Shown: one piece after another, positions 43,844-52,702 of the stretch | Position numbering within the stretch: position 1 is the stretch's first letter | How the letters are laid out: every line of letters starts with the position of its first letter | NCBI GenBank assembly: GCA_964537685.1 | Contig: CAZICM010000001.1 | Coordinates: 1-64,000, forward strand | Source of the DNA: CAZICM01 sp964537685 | Lineage (GTDB): Bacteria > Myxococcota_A > Polyangia > Polyangiales > Polyangiaceae | Direction of reading: 5' to 3' | DNA length: 64,000 nucleotides | Program-made: the position numbers and the translations under genes | The notes under the pieces: model-generated | Databases searched by the model: none | Told to the model about the DNA's origin: nothing | The model's input: the letters and a program-made list of their open reading frames with translations, nothing else

Positions 43844-44499
43844 GCTTCTCCCGCGGAAGGCCGAGTGAGAGCACTCTGCACTCGCGCTGTCACCTCATCC
43901 GGTCTTCCAACGCCGTCGACGCGACGCAAAAGCCCTTGTTTCTCGTAGTAGGGAAGCAAGGCTTGAGTCATCGCCTCGTAAGCGTCAAGACGCTTGCCCA
44001 CTGTTTCTGGTAGATCATCTGCTCGATGCTCGAGTTCTGTGTCAGCGGGCGGCGGATTGTACAGCAGATGATAAATCTGTCCAGTCTTTTTGTCGGTCCT
44101 TCGATGAATAAGCCGCTCCTCCAATAGGTGGCGTGGCACATCCAGTTGAATAACCGCGTCAATGACTTGATGGACTTGTTTATCTTGTCCCCGCTTGGTG
44201 CGAAGCACCCTCTCCAAGGCTTCTGCCTGAGGTACAGTGCGGGGGAAACCATCAAGCAAACAACCGGGTTGACAGTCGGCTTCGTCGAGGCGTTTGTCGA
44301 TAAGCTCGATCATGGCCTCATCGGGGACAAGGCCACCCGCATCCATGATGGCGAGATAGCGCTTGTCCAAGGTGCCAGCCTTTTTGGCTGCCCGAAGCAT
44401 GTCGCCGGTCGAAATCTGGGGGATTCCAAAGCGCTCGCAAAGCACTTTGGCCTGGGTTCCCTTGCCCGATCCAGGTGGGCCTACAAGAATGATGATCAT
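43840..44499 (-). CDS. adk: adenylate kinase
   Basis: 219 residues. Walker A GPPGSGKGTQ, the AMP-binding STGDMLRAA and LLDGFPRTVPQA, and the lid IHRRTDKKTGQIYHLLYNPPP without zinc cysteines. It balances AMP, ADP and ATP. Between secY and infA, with no map gene. Confidence 0.97.
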   Translation of the reverse strand: MIIILVGPPGSGKGTQAKVLCERFGIPQISTGDMLRAAKKAGTLDKRYLAIMDAGGLVPDEAMIELIDKRLDEADCQPGCLLDGFPRTVPQAEALERVLRTKRGQDKQVHQVIDAVIQLDVPRHLLEERLIHRRTDKKTGQIYHLLYNPPPADTELEHRADDLPETVGKRLDAYEAMTQALLPYYEKQGLLRRVDGVGRPDEVTARVQSALTRPSAGEA

Positions 44500-44509
44500 C
44501 GTGTTGCTC

Positions 44510-45835
44510 TCATTCTTTGGGTAGGCGCCGAGCGCGGATGCGGCCGACGGAAGGACCGGTGAGTCCTTCGTAGTTACGGGTAATCAGGTGGGCTTCAATT
44601 TGATTGACCGTATCAAGCGCGACGCCGACCACGATCATCAGTGAAGTTCCACCGAAGCTAAATTGAATCTTCATCATCTGTCCGACGATTGAAGGCAATA
44701 CACAGACGGTCGCCACATACATCGCGCCGCCAAAAGTAATGCGCTGAATCACCCGGTAGATATAATCAGCCGTTTGTTTTCCTGGGCGAATTCCAGGGAT
44801 ATTGGCCTGCTGTTTCTTCAAATTTTCTGCTACGTCGACCGGCTGAAAGGTGACGTTGGTGTAGAAGTAGCAAAAGAAGATGATGAGCAGCGTATAGCCC
44901 GTATTGAATACCCAATCACCGCGATTGATTACCGCCTGAAGCCGATCGGCGCCCGGGACATTGTATTGGGCCAGCGTGGTCGGGAACATCAGGAGCGAAG
45001 ATGCAAAAATCGGGGGAATGGTGCCGGCAGTATTCACCTTGAGAGGCAAATGAGCCGTCTGCCCGCCATACACCCTTCTGCCGACTTGTCTGCGCGAGTA
45101 GATGATGGGAATCTGTCGCCGGCCGCGCTCAAAGAAGGCAATGGTCGCGATTAAAGCGACGATAAACGCGACGGCGGCCGCAATGGTGAGCGGTTGGATG
45201 TCTCCCTGATGCGTGGCGATGTAATTGCCAATGGCATTGGGAATTCCCGTGATAATACCCGCGAAGATCAGCAGCGAAATCCCGTTGGATACGCCGCGCT
45301 CGGTGATTTGCTCGCCAATCCACATCAAAAAGGCTGTGCCCGTGGTCAGCGTGATTACCGTGAGCAGGTGAAATCCTAATCCAGGATGATTGACGATGCC
45401 TGCCCCCGTCTCACTGCTGGATGCACCCTCAAGCATTTTTGCGATGCTAAATGCTTGAAAAATCGAGATGGCAACGGTGCCATAGCGCGTGTATTGATCG
45501 AGCCGCCTGCGCCCTTGTTCGCCTTCTTTTCGCAGCTCATCGATAGGCTTATACACCATACCCATAAGCTGGAGGATAATCGAGGCAGAAATATAGGGCA
45601 TAATGCCGAGGGCAAAAATCGATAGGTTCTCGAAGGCGCCGCCCGAGAACATATTGAGAAAGCCCATCAATCCGCCTGATTTGGCGACATAGCTGCGCAT
45701 GGCGTTGCGATCAACGCCGGGCGTTGTAACGAATACGCCAACCCGATACACTGCAAGCATGACCAATGTGAAGATCACACGGCGCCGCAGCTCCGGGATC
45801 TTATGAATATTGGTGATGCCTGCTAAATTTGACAT
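44510..45835 (-). CDS. secY: protein translocase subunit SecY
   Basis: 441 residues with ten membrane helices. Signatures: GVDRNAMRSYV, GIMPYISASIILQL, RQVGRRVYGGQTAHLPLKVNTAGTIPPIFASS, NIPGIRPGKQT. It forms the protein-conducting channel with SecE and SecG. Standard place after rplO. Confidence 0.97.
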   Translation of the reverse strand: MSNLAGITNIHKIPELRRRVIFTLVMLAVYRVGVFVTTPGVDRNAMRSYVAKSGGLMGFLNMFSGGAFENLSIFALGIMPYISASIILQLMGMVYKPIDELRKEGEQGRRRLDQYTRYGTVAISIFQAFSIAKMLEGASSSETGAGIVNHPGLGFHLLTVITLTTGTAFLMWIGEQITERGVSNGISLLIFAGIITGIPNAIGNYIATHQGDIQPLTIAAAVAFIVALIATIAFFERGRRQIPIIYSRRQVGRRVYGGQTAHLPLKVNTAGTIPPIFASSLLMFPTTLAQYNVPGADRLQAVINRGDWVFNTGYTLLIIFFCYFYTNVTFQPVDVAENLKKQQANIPGIRPGKQTADYIYRVIQRITFGGAMYVATVCVLPSIVGQMMKIQFSFGGTSLMIVVGVALDTVNQIEAHLITRNYEGLTGPSVGRIRARRLPKE

Positions 45836-45859
45836 AGCTCTGCACTTGCAGCGTAAAAA

Positions 45860-46351
45860 TCAGCTCTTTGAGGGAGTTTCAGGCTTTTCGGCCTTCTTGG
45901 GGCGTTGAACGACTACGGCTTTTCCACCGGCTTTTTCGATTTTGGCCGCGGCCGACTTGGAGAAACTGTGAGCGTGCACGGTTAGCGCTTTGCTGATTTC
46001 GCCGTCGCCCAGAATCTTGAGTCCGTCGAATTGGCCGCGCAAAAGCTTCTGCGAGCGAAGCATCTCCAAGGTGATTTCAGCTCCCGCATCGAAAGCCTCG
46101 AGATCGCCCACGTTCACCAAAGCGATCTTGTCCGCCATGGAATTGCGGAAACCACGCTTCGGCAAACGGCGCTGCATCGGCGTTTGACCGCCTTGGAAAT
46201 GCCGCTTGTTGATATTTCCCGTGGAACGGGCTTTCTGACCCTTCTGACCGCGGCCAGCCGTTTTCCCAAGACCGGAGCCTACGCCGCGGCCTACACGGGT
46301 CTTCTCTTTTACGGCGCCTTCGGGGGCCTTTAATTTGGATAGAATGTCCAT
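45860..46351 (-). CDS. rplO: 50S ribosomal protein L15
   Basis: 163 residues: the Gly-rich start (KTRVGRGVGSGLGKTAGRGQKGQKARS), GGQTPMQRRLPKRGF, and a C-terminal Lys/Pro tail (VVQRPKKAEKPETPSKS). A 73-bp gap separates it from rpmD. Confidence 0.96.
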   Translation of the reverse strand: MDILSKLKAPEGAVKEKTRVGRGVGSGLGKTAGRGQKGQKARSTGNINKRHFQGGQTPMQRRLPKRGFRNSMADKIALVNVGDLEAFDAGAEITLEMLRSQKLLRGQFDGLKILGDGEISKALTVHAHSFSKSAAAKIEKAGGKAVVVQRPKKAEKPETPSKS

Positions 46352-46424
46352 GTTATACTCTAGTCTTCTGTTCTTCCGTTGTTTGCCTGCTAGGCCCGCG
46401 GTATTTGGGTACGCAAACGAGATC

Positions 46425-46634
46425 TTAGCTCGCCTTGGCGTTCGGACCCTGATCGCATTCCTCGACCTGCACTAGATAGAGGACTTTCTTGACCATGCCC
46501 CGAAAGGACGGTGTGTTTTGTACAATCACCTGAGAGCCCGGACCACGAAGACCCAAGCCCTTAATCACTTTGCGGGTGTATACGGTCGTGCCAATTGTAC
46601 TGGCTGTTTGACGAACACGAAGGAAAGGTTTCAC
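46425..46634 (-). CDS. rpmD: 50S ribosomal protein L30
   Basis: 69 residues from a GTG start overlapping the rpsE stop as GTGA. KPFLRVRQTASTIG, KVIKGLGLRGPGSQVIVQNTPSFRGMVKKVLYLVQVEE is the normal fold. Confidence 0.94.
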   Translation of the reverse strand: MKPFLRVRQTASTIGTTVYTRKVIKGLGLRGPGSQVIVQNTPSFRGMVKKVLYLVQVEECDQGPNAKAS

Positions 46635-47257
46635 GGCGATCCTCCATCACCCTGCCCCGAACGCTGTCCGCGTCCACCGGCAGGAGCCGATGCAGCCGGG
46701 GGAGAGCTCGGACGCCGACGCGGCGCGGGCGCGATGGCTCCACCTCCCTTGCGCTGATAATCGATATTGTCGACGGCAACCGAGCGCTTGCCCGCCACCT
46801 GCTCGACGCTCTTTAGGTTTCGAAGTGCAGCCACCGTCGCGTGGACCACGTTGTGGGGATTGCTAGAGCCAAGAGACTTGGATAGCACGTCGTGAATGCC
46901 TGCGGATTCGACGACTGCACGCACGGCACCGCCCGCGATAACGCCCGTTCCAGGGCTTGCAGGACGCAAAAGCACTTTCCCCGAGCCAACATGGCCAAAT
47001 GAATCATGGGGAATCGTTAGGCCATCCAGAGGTACGCGGAAGATATTCTTGCGCGCCTGGTCATTGCCCTTGCGGATTGCCTCGGGAACCTCGTTTGCCT
47101 TGCCCAAGCCAACGCCCACATGGCCAGATTCATCGCCCACCACAACGAGCGCAGAGAAGCTGAAGCGCCGGCCTCCCTTGACCACCTTGGCTACACGGTT
47201 GATGTGGATGACCCGCTCCTTGAGCTTCTCTTCATCGATGTGCTGATCGAACGCCAT
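46631..47257 (-). CDS. rpsE: 30S ribosomal protein S5, extended
   Basis: 208 residues. The core has RVAKVVKGGRRFSFSALVVVGD and AGGAVRAVVESAGIHDVLSKSLGSSNPHN. About 40 extra C-terminal residues are Pro/Gly/Arg-rich (PAPRRRPSSPPAASAP). S5 helps decoding accuracy. Confidence 0.96.
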   Translation of the reverse strand: MAFDQHIDEEKLKERVIHINRVAKVVKGGRRFSFSALVVVGDESGHVGVGLGKANEVPEAIRKGNDQARKNIFRVPLDGLTIPHDSFGHVGSGKVLLRPASPGTGVIAGGAVRAVVESAGIHDVLSKSLGSSNPHNVVHATVAALRNLKSVEQVAGKRSVAVDNIDYQRKGGGAIAPAPRRRPSSPPAASAPAGGRGQRSGQGDGGSP

Positions 47258-47302
47258 CTTTTCCTCAACTCTTCACGTCTTGATTGGTCTTGCAGGGCAA
47301 GC

Positions 47303-47662
47303 CTAAAACTCGAGGCCAGCCTCTCGCGCCGCCTGTGCCAATGCGCTGATGCGCCCGTGATACAGGTAGCCGTTCCGGTCGAAAACCACACGGTCGATCT
47401 TCTTCGACTTGCAGATTTTCGCAATGAGTGCGCCAACCTTCTTGGCCGCCTCGACCTTGTTATCGTTTTCAAGCATTCCGCGCAGGTCTTTGGACAAAGT
47501 CGACGCAAACGCAAGCGTTTTGCCCGTCGAATCGTCGATGACCTGAGCATAAATGTGCTTGGCACTGCGAAATACAGAAAGGCGCGGACGCTCTTCTGTG
47601 CCACTGACCTTCTTGCGAATCCGGAGCTTGCGGCGCTCCCGACCTACAATTCTCATCGCCAT
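47303..47662 (-). CDS. rplR: 50S ribosomal protein L18
   Basis: 119 residues: KLRIRKKVSGTEERPRLSVFRSAKHIYAQVIDD, then RVVFDRNGYLYHGRISALAQAAREAGLEF, the usual 5S-RNA-binding protein. It lies 14 bp after rplF. Confidence 0.96.
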   Translation of the reverse strand: MAMRIVGRERRKLRIRKKVSGTEERPRLSVFRSAKHIYAQVIDDSTGKTLAFASTLSKDLRGMLENDNKVEAAKKVGALIAKICKSKKIDRVVFDRNGYLYHGRISALAQAAREAGLEF

Positions 47663-47676
47663 GACCGCACTCCGTC

Positions 47677-48258
47677 CTACTTCTTGCCGCCCTTGCCAGC
47701 CTTACCGGCCTTCTCGCGCACTCGCTCACCGCGATACCGCACGCCCTTGCCCGCATAAGGCTCCGGGGGACGGAATCCGCGAATCTTCGCCGCCGTTTGG
47801 CCGATCAGTTCCTTGTCCGCGCCTTGAAGTACAAGCACGGTGCCCTTGGAATCAGCCGGAACTTGCGCGGATATTCCTTGAGGCAAGGGATAGACAACCG
47901 GATGCGAAAAGCCCAAGGCAAAGTTTAACGTTGTGCCCTTGAGCTCAACGCGATAACCCGTGCCTTTCAGCTCCAAAGTTCGCTCGTATCCTTCGGCCAC
48001 GCCCTTGACCATGCTGGCCAACAGCGCTCGAGTGAGCCCTTGCAAGCGGGATCCATCGCGGCCCGGTGCGTTCGAGGAGACGACCAGTTTGCCGCCTTCC
48101 TGAACAACACTAACGGTATCCGCCAAGGTCCGCTGCAATTGTCCCTTCGGACCTTTGATATCCACCGCGCGTCCCCGAATCGTAGCGGTAACGCCTTTGG
48201 GAAGTTCAACGGGCCGTTTACCAACGCGCGACGTTTTTGAAACAACCGCGGTATCCAT
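47677..48258 (-). CDS. rplF: 50S ribosomal protein L6
   Basis: 193 residues from ATG 48258, which overlaps the rpsH stop by 1 bp and has GAGG 7 nt upstream. Two L6 folds; signature FRPPEPYAGKGVRYRGERVREKAGK. Confidence 0.96.
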   Translation of the reverse strand: MDTAVVSKTSRVGKRPVELPKGVTATIRGRAVDIKGPKGQLQRTLADTVSVVQEGGKLVVSSNAPGRDGSRLQGLTRALLASMVKGVAEGYERTLELKGTGYRVELKGTTLNFALGFSHPVVYPLPQGISAQVPADSKGTVLVLQGADKELIGQTAAKIRGFRPPEPYAGKGVRYRGERVREKAGKAGKGGKK

Positions 48259-48653
48259 CACCACACCTCACAGAGCAGTTCGCCGCCCACTTTCTGGCGC
48301 CGAGCTTCCCTGTCGCTCATCAGTCCCCGTGATGTGCTCAGGATGGAGATGCCCAACCCTGAGAAAACGCGGGGAATTCGATCGTGCCGCACATACACGC
48401 GGCGCCCAGGGCGCGACACCCGGCGAACGCCGTCAATGGCACTCGCGCGATCCCGCCCATACTTCAGCACAATGGTCAGTTTCTTCGGGCCGTCTCCCTC
48501 ACTGGGGCGAACGTCCGCGATGAAACCTTCGGATTTTAGAATCTGGGCCACGGATTCCTTGAGTCGGCTTGCAGGCACCTCTGTCCGGTCATGCCGGGCA
48601 AGGGCTGCATTGCGGATCCGGGTCAGCATATCGGCGATCGGGTCGGTCATCAT
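48258..48653 (-). CDS. rpsH: 30S ribosomal protein S8
   Basis: 131 residues: MTDPIADMLTRIRNAALARH, RVYVRHDRIPRVFSGLGISILSTSRGLMSDREARRQKVGGELLCEVW. Two adjacent ATG codons; the first is used. S8 is the known repressor of the spc operon in Escherichia coli. Confidence 0.96.
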   Translation of the reverse strand: MMTDPIADMLTRIRNAALARHDRTEVPASRLKESVAQILKSEGFIADVRPSEGDGPKKLTIVLKYGRDRASAIDGVRRVSRPGRRVYVRHDRIPRVFSGLGISILSTSRGLMSDREARRQKVGGELLCEVW

Positions 48654-48657
48654 AGAA

Positions 48658-48843
48658 TCACCAACTGGCCTTGATCACACCGGGGAGCTCCCCACGGAGG
48701 GCAAACATGCGAAGGCAAAGGCGGCAGAGTTCAAAATCACGGTAGTAAGCCCGCGATCGGCCGCATACCTTGCAGCGATTTCGGTGCCGCGTCGAAAACT
48801 TCGGCGGGCGGTTGAGCTTCGCAAATTCTTTTGCACGAGCCAT
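48658..48843 (-). CDS. rpsN: 30S ribosomal protein S14, zinc type
   Basis: 61 residues, the short form with CKVCGRSRAYYRDFELCRLCLR, four Cys for zinc. Length fits the type Z protein. Confidence 0.96.
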   Translation of the reverse strand: MARAKEFAKLNRPPKFSTRHRNRCKVCGRSRAYYRDFELCRLCLRMFALRGELPGVIKASW

Positions 48844-48907
48844 CGAATCGTCCTCTTACAGGCGGCCACACGGGCCTTCCTTATTTGGTTCTCTCGGCCA
48901 AGCCGCC

Positions 48908-49654
48908 TCAGTGCCTGAACGGAATGCCAAGCTCCGTAAGGAGCGCACGGCCTTCTTCATCCGTACGTGCACTCGTCACAAATGAAATGTTAAGCCCTTT
49001 CACAACGTCGATCTTGTCGTAATCGATCTCCGGGAAGATAATCTGCTCGCGCAGACCCATCGTGAAATTGCCTTTTCCGTCGAAACCTTTCGGCGAAATT
49101 CCCTTGAAGTCGCGAACGCGGGGCAGGGAAAAGGCGATGAGCCGATCCACAAACTCCCACATGCGATCGCTTCGCAGTGTGACGGTCACGCCAATCGGGA
49201 GACCTTCACGCAGCTTGAATGTCGCGATCGACTTGCGCGCACGCGTTACAAGCGGTTTCTGTCCAGCAATGGCGCGCATGTCCTCAACCGCAGAGTCGAT
49301 AATCTTGGGATTACCAACCGCTGCGCCCAGACCCATGTTCACGACCACTTTCTGGAGACGCGGAACCATCATCGGGTTCTTGTAGGCAAATCGCTTGGTG
49401 AGCGCCGCCGCAACCGTCTTATGATAATGCGTCTTTAACCGCGGAACGTAGTTAGGATCGCGGGGCTTGTCCGGTGCAGCAACGGCAGCAGCCTTTTCAG
49501 CTTCGGCTTGCTTGCCTTTACCACCACCCTTGCCGGCATCTTTGCCTTTACCCGCAGGCGCTTTCGCACCCCCGCCACCGCCGGCGGGAGCCTTGGCTGC
49601 GCCCTTATCCTTCTCTTTTTCCTTGGCAGCTTTGCCTTCTTTTTTGTCCGCCAT
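48908..49654 (-). CDS. rplE: 50S ribosomal protein L5, N-terminal extension
   Basis: 248 residues; a normal L5 is about 180. The first 68 residues are Lys/Ala/Gly/Glu-rich (KEKEKDKGAAKAPAGGGGG). The core starts at YVPRLKTHYHKTVAAALTKRF and ends SFVTSARTDEEGRALLTELGIPFRH. It binds 5S rRNA. The extension may reach rRNA or be unstructured. Confidence 0.95.
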   Translation of the reverse strand: MADKKEGKAAKEKEKDKGAAKAPAGGGGGAKAPAGKGKDAGKGGGKGKQAEAEKAAAVAAPDKPRDPNYVPRLKTHYHKTVAAALTKRFAYKNPMMVPRLQKVVVNMGLGAAVGNPKIIDSAVEDMRAIAGQKPLVTRARKSIATFKLREGLPIGVTVTLRSDRMWEFVDRLIAFSLPRVRDFKGISPKGFDGKGNFTMGLREQIIFPEIDYDKIDVVKGLNISFVTSARTDEEGRALLTELGIPFRH

Positions 49655-49656
49655 GG

Positions 49657-49974
49657 CTAGCTCGCCGCAATCACCGCGCCGCTCTTTGCAACGCGTTCTT
49701 TCTTGCCATTTTCACCCACGCGAATCTTGACTCGTGTGGGCTTGCCCGTGTTTGGATCGACGAGCATCACTTTAGAGACGTGAATCGGCGCCTCTTTGGT
49801 GATCTTCCCGCCTTCCTGATTGCGCGCCGTAGGACGCTGATGCCGGGTGACCAGCGCCAGTCCTTCGATCACGACTTTATCCGCATCGGCAAGAAGCTTG
49901 GAAATACGGCCTTGCTTGCCTTTGTCTTTGCCGCTGATGATCTGTACGAGATCACCCACCTTCAGCCGGTTCAT
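49657..49974 (-). CDS. rplX: 50S ribosomal protein L24
   Basis: 105 residues: LKVGDLVQIISGKDKGKQGRISKL, the KOW motif, then LVTRHQRPTARNQEGGKITKEAPIHVSKV. One bp after rplN, an immediate neighbour. Confidence 0.96.
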   Translation of the reverse strand: MNRLKVGDLVQIISGKDKGKQGRISKLLADADKVVIEGLALVTRHQRPTARNQEGGKITKEAPIHVSKVMLVDPNTGKPTRVKIRVGENGKKERVAKSGAVIAAS

Positions 49975-50343
49975 TTACAAGACCTCCGGTGCCAGCGAGA
50001 TGATTTTCATAAACTTCTTGGCGCGCAGCTCACGAGCCACAGGCCCGAAAATACGGGTGCCAATCGGCTCTTTTTCCTTGTTGATGAGCACCGCGCTGTT
50101 GCTGTCGAACTTGATGTAGCTGCCATCCGGGCGAAGGTATTCGCGAGCCGTGCGCACAACCACCGCGCGCGCCGTTTCGCCCTTCTTCACCTTCGTGCCA
50201 GGCATCGCTTCTTTGATCGACACAACAATGACATCGCCCAATCCGGCGTACTTGCGCCGCGAGCCGCCGAGCACTTTGATGCACTTGACAATCCTCGCAC
50301 CCGAGTTGTCGGCGACTTCAAGATGGGTAGTTACCTGAATCAT
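49975..50343 (-). CDS. rplN: 50S ribosomal protein L14
   Basis: 122 residues: MIQVTTHLEVADNSGARIVKCIKVLGGSRRKYAGLGDVIVVSIKEAMPG and FDSNSAVLINKEKEPIGTRIFGPVARELR. Highly conserved. Confidence 0.97.
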   Translation of the reverse strand: MIQVTTHLEVADNSGARIVKCIKVLGGSRRKYAGLGDVIVVSIKEAMPGTKVKKGETARAVVVRTAREYLRPDGSYIKFDSNSAVLINKEKEPIGTRIFGPVARELRAKKFMKIISLAPEVL

Positions 50344-50366
50344 GGCCTACTCCTTCCCTCGATCCT

Positions 50367-50951
50367 TTATTCCTCAACCGGGCGGGCAACGAGGCGAGTG
50401 ACGATCCAGCGCTTGTCGCGTGACAGCGGCCGGTGCTCGGTGATTTCCACGCGATCGCCGACTTTGTACTGGTTGGTCTCGTCGTGCGCCTTGTAGCGGT
50501 TGCGCTCGCGAACGTACTTTTTGTAAACCGGATCCACTGCGTCCCGGACGACTTCGACCGTAACGGTCTTGTTCATCTTGTTGCTTGTCACGCGGCCCAC
50601 CAGTCTTCGGCGGATCTCATGACGGCGCGCGGGTGGCTGAGCCACGGGCGCTGCAATGGACACGGGCTCGCGCTTTTCGGGAGCCGGGGGAGGAGGTGCT
50701 GCAGGAGCAGGCGCCGCTTCCACCTTCGCAACGGGCTTGGCTTCGGCTTTGTCGGCCTTTTCAGCGGGTTTGCGCTCGCCGCCTTTGGCCGCTGTCTTGC
50801 TGGCCGCCGATTTCGCTGCGGGCTTCGCCGAGCTCTTCTCGCTCTTGTCGGTCTTCTCGCTCTTGTCCGCGGCTTTGGCAGCGGCCGGCTTTTCGCCTTT
50901 GGGAGCAGCCGGTTTGGCAGCCGGCTTATCGGTCTTCTTGTTGTTGGCCAT
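50367..50951 (-). CDS. rpsQ: 30S ribosomal protein S17, long N-terminal extension
   Basis: 194 residues; ordinary S17 is about 85. The first 105 residues are Lys/Ala/Pro-rich (KPAAKPAAPKGEKPAAAKAADKS, later PAPAAPPPPAPEKREP). The OB core starts RRRLVGRVTSNKMNKTVTVEVVRDAVDPVYKKYVRERNRYKAHDE and ends with EITEHRPLSRDKRWIVTRL. Length and composition are alike to the rplE and rplQ additions. Confidence 0.94.
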   Translation of the reverse strand: MANNKKTDKPAAKPAAPKGEKPAAAKAADKSEKTDKSEKSSAKPAAKSAASKTAAKGGERKPAEKADKAEAKPVAKVEAAPAPAAPPPPAPEKREPVSIAAPVAQPPARRHEIRRRLVGRVTSNKMNKTVTVEVVRDAVDPVYKKYVRERNRYKAHDETNQYKVGDRVEITEHRPLSRDKRWIVTRLVARPVEE

Positions 50952-50960
50952 GGCTGTGCC

Positions 50961-51188
50961 TTATGCCTTCCCTGAAGTCTCTTGCGGCGCGCTCGTCGCG
51001 GAAAGCTCGCGCTTGCGGAGCTCCGTCTTGACGCGAGCGAGATCCCGGCGCGTCTTGCGAATCGTCGCCGTGTCGTTCAGCCGGTTGGTGAAGTTCTTGA
51101 AACGGGCCTGAAATACATCCGCAGCAAGCGATTTCTCGAGCTCGCGCAAATGCTCATCCGTTCGGTCGCGCAGGTCCTTCGCTTTCAT
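50961..51188 (-). CDS. rpmC: 50S ribosomal protein L29
   Basis: 75 residues from ATG 51188: MKAKDLRDRTDEHLRELEKSL, then ARFKNFTNRLNDTATIRKTRRDLARVKTELRKRE. The upstream part of the frame is antisense noise. It lies 9 bp before rpsQ. Confidence 0.95.
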   Translation of the reverse strand: MKAKDLRDRTDEHLRELEKSLAADVFQARFKNFTNRLNDTATIRKTRRDLARVKTELRKRELSATSAPQETSGKA

Positions 51189-51195
51189 GGCCACC

Positions 51196-51609
51196 TCACA
51201 AAGTCCCGCGCGCAAGGAACTTGCACGCCATCGGGAGCTTATGCGACGCGAGACGGAAAGCCTCGCGCGCAACGTCCTCAGTCACGCCCGAAATCTCGTA
51301 CATCACACGGCCGGGCCTGACCGCCGCTGCCCACTCTTCAGGGGCACCCTTGCCGCCGCCCATACGAACCTCCAAGGGCTTCTTGGTGACGGGCCGATCG
51401 GGGAAGATGCGGATCCACAGTTTGCCAGCGCGTTTGACATGCCTTTGAATCGCCATACGCGCGGCTTCGATTTGGCGTGATGTGATGCGCGCGGGCTCGA
51501 GCGCTTGCAAGGCGAAATCTCCGAAAGAGACATCGCTTCCAGAAGTGGCCACGCCACGCACGCGGCCCTTCTGCATCTTGCGGAACTTGGTTCGTTTGGG
51601 GGACAGCAT
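51196..51609 (-). CDS. rplP: 50S ribosomal protein L16
   Basis: 137 residues: MLSPKRTKFRKMQKGRVRGVATSGSDVSFGDFALQALEP and WIRIFPDRPVTKKPLEVRMGGGKGAPEEWAAAVRPGRVMYEISG, full length. Confidence 0.97.
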   Translation of the reverse strand: MLSPKRTKFRKMQKGRVRGVATSGSDVSFGDFALQALEPARITSRQIEAARMAIQRHVKRAGKLWIRIFPDRPVTKKPLEVRMGGGKGAPEEWAAAVRPGRVMYEISGVTEDVAREAFRLASHKLPMACKFLARGTL

Positions 51610-51647
51610 GACCGTCGTCCTCTACCTTCTCAGCTTCTCAGCAGGCT

Positions 51648-52340
51648 CTACTGGATTCTCCGCGACTTGCGCTGAAGAACCTCGCCTTTGAAAATCCACA
51701 CCTTGACACCGATGATGCCGACCTTTGTGCGCGCTTCCGCGAGTCCGAATTCGATATCGGCGCGCAGCGTGTGCAGCGGTACCCGGCCTTCACGGTAGGT
51801 CTCGACACGGCTCATTTCGCTGCCGCCCAAACGGCCTGCGCAGCGGACGCGAATGCCTTTCGCGCCAAACTTCATCGCTGTCGACACGGCCTTCTTCATC
51901 GCGCGCCGGAAGGCAATGCGCCTCTCCAACTGCGTCGCAATGTTTTCGGCGACAAGCTGTGCGTTGGTCTCGGCCTTGCGCACTTCCTGAACGTCGATGA
52001 AGACTTCGTTGTCGGTGAACGACGACACGCCGGGAAACAGTGTTTCACCTTTGCTAGCCGAGCCGATATTGCCGCCCTTGAGCGTCTCGATACCCTTGCC
52101 GCCTTTGCCGATCACCATGCCGGGGCGGGCCGTGTACACGATGACTTTCGCGCGGTTGGCCGCGCGCTCAATTTCAACGCCGGCGATGTTGGCATTGTAC
52201 AAATAATGCTTAATCGCCCGCTTGATGCGGATGTCTTGATGGAGCCATTTGGTATAGGCGCCACCGTCTTCGTACCACTTGCTGCTCCATGTCTTGATGA
52301 CACCAACACGGAAGCCATAGGGATGGGTTTTTTGTCCCAT
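51648..52340 (-). CDS. rpsC: 30S ribosomal protein S3
   Basis: 230 residues: MGQKTHPYGFRVGVIKTWSSKWYE, the KH motif VIGKGGKGIETL, and IRVRCAGRLGGSEMSRVETYREGRVPLHTLRADIEFG. It forms the mRNA entry with S4 and S5. Confidence 0.97.
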   Translation of the reverse strand: MGQKTHPYGFRVGVIKTWSSKWYEDGGAYTKWLHQDIRIKRAIKHYLYNANIAGVEIERAANRAKVIVYTARPGMVIGKGGKGIETLKGGNIGSASKGETLFPGVSSFTDNEVFIDVQEVRKAETNAQLVAENIATQLERRIAFRRAMKKAVSTAMKFGAKGIRVRCAGRLGGSEMSRVETYREGRVPLHTLRADIEFGLAEARTKVGIIGVKVWIFKGEVLQRKSRRIQ

Positions 52341-52363
52341 GCGTTCAGTCCTCGCGCTTGCGC

Positions 52364-52702
52364 TTACTTGCGCTCTTCGAGCTCAATGAAGATATGCGAC
52401 ACGCCCTTCGTGACGCGGGTCGCGCGGCCCATGGCGCGAGGGCGCCAGCGCCGGAAGTTTTGGTTCGGTCCTTTGTCCACGGTGGCCTTGCTGACGAAGA
52501 GAGCATCGACGTCGGCACCGCTCTGCTGAGCATTGGCAACCGCGCTCTCGATGAGCTTTTGGAGCACAGGCGCGCCGCTCTTCTTCGTGAACTGAAGAAG
52601 CTGAATCGCCTCAGCCGCATCGCGGCCGCGGACCAAGTTGGCGATCATGCGCGCCTTTCGCGGAGCAATCCGCGAAAACCGCGCGCTGGCTTTGCTACCC
52701 AT
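52364..52702 (-). CDS. rplV: 50S ribosomal protein L22, first gene of the block
   Basis: 112 residues from ATG 52702, with GAGGTG 9 nt upstream. Features: RFSRIAPRKARMIANLVRGRDAAEAIQLLQF, GPNQNFRRWRPRAMGRATRV. In most bacteria rpsS and rplB come just before rplV; here there is none within 840 bp, so transcription of the whole block probably starts here. Confidence 0.96.
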   Translation of the reverse strand: MGSKASARFSRIAPRKARMIANLVRGRDAAEAIQLLQFTKKSGAPVLQKLIESAVANAQQSGADVDALFVSKATVDKGPNQNFRRWRPRAMGRATRVTKGVSHIFIELEERK

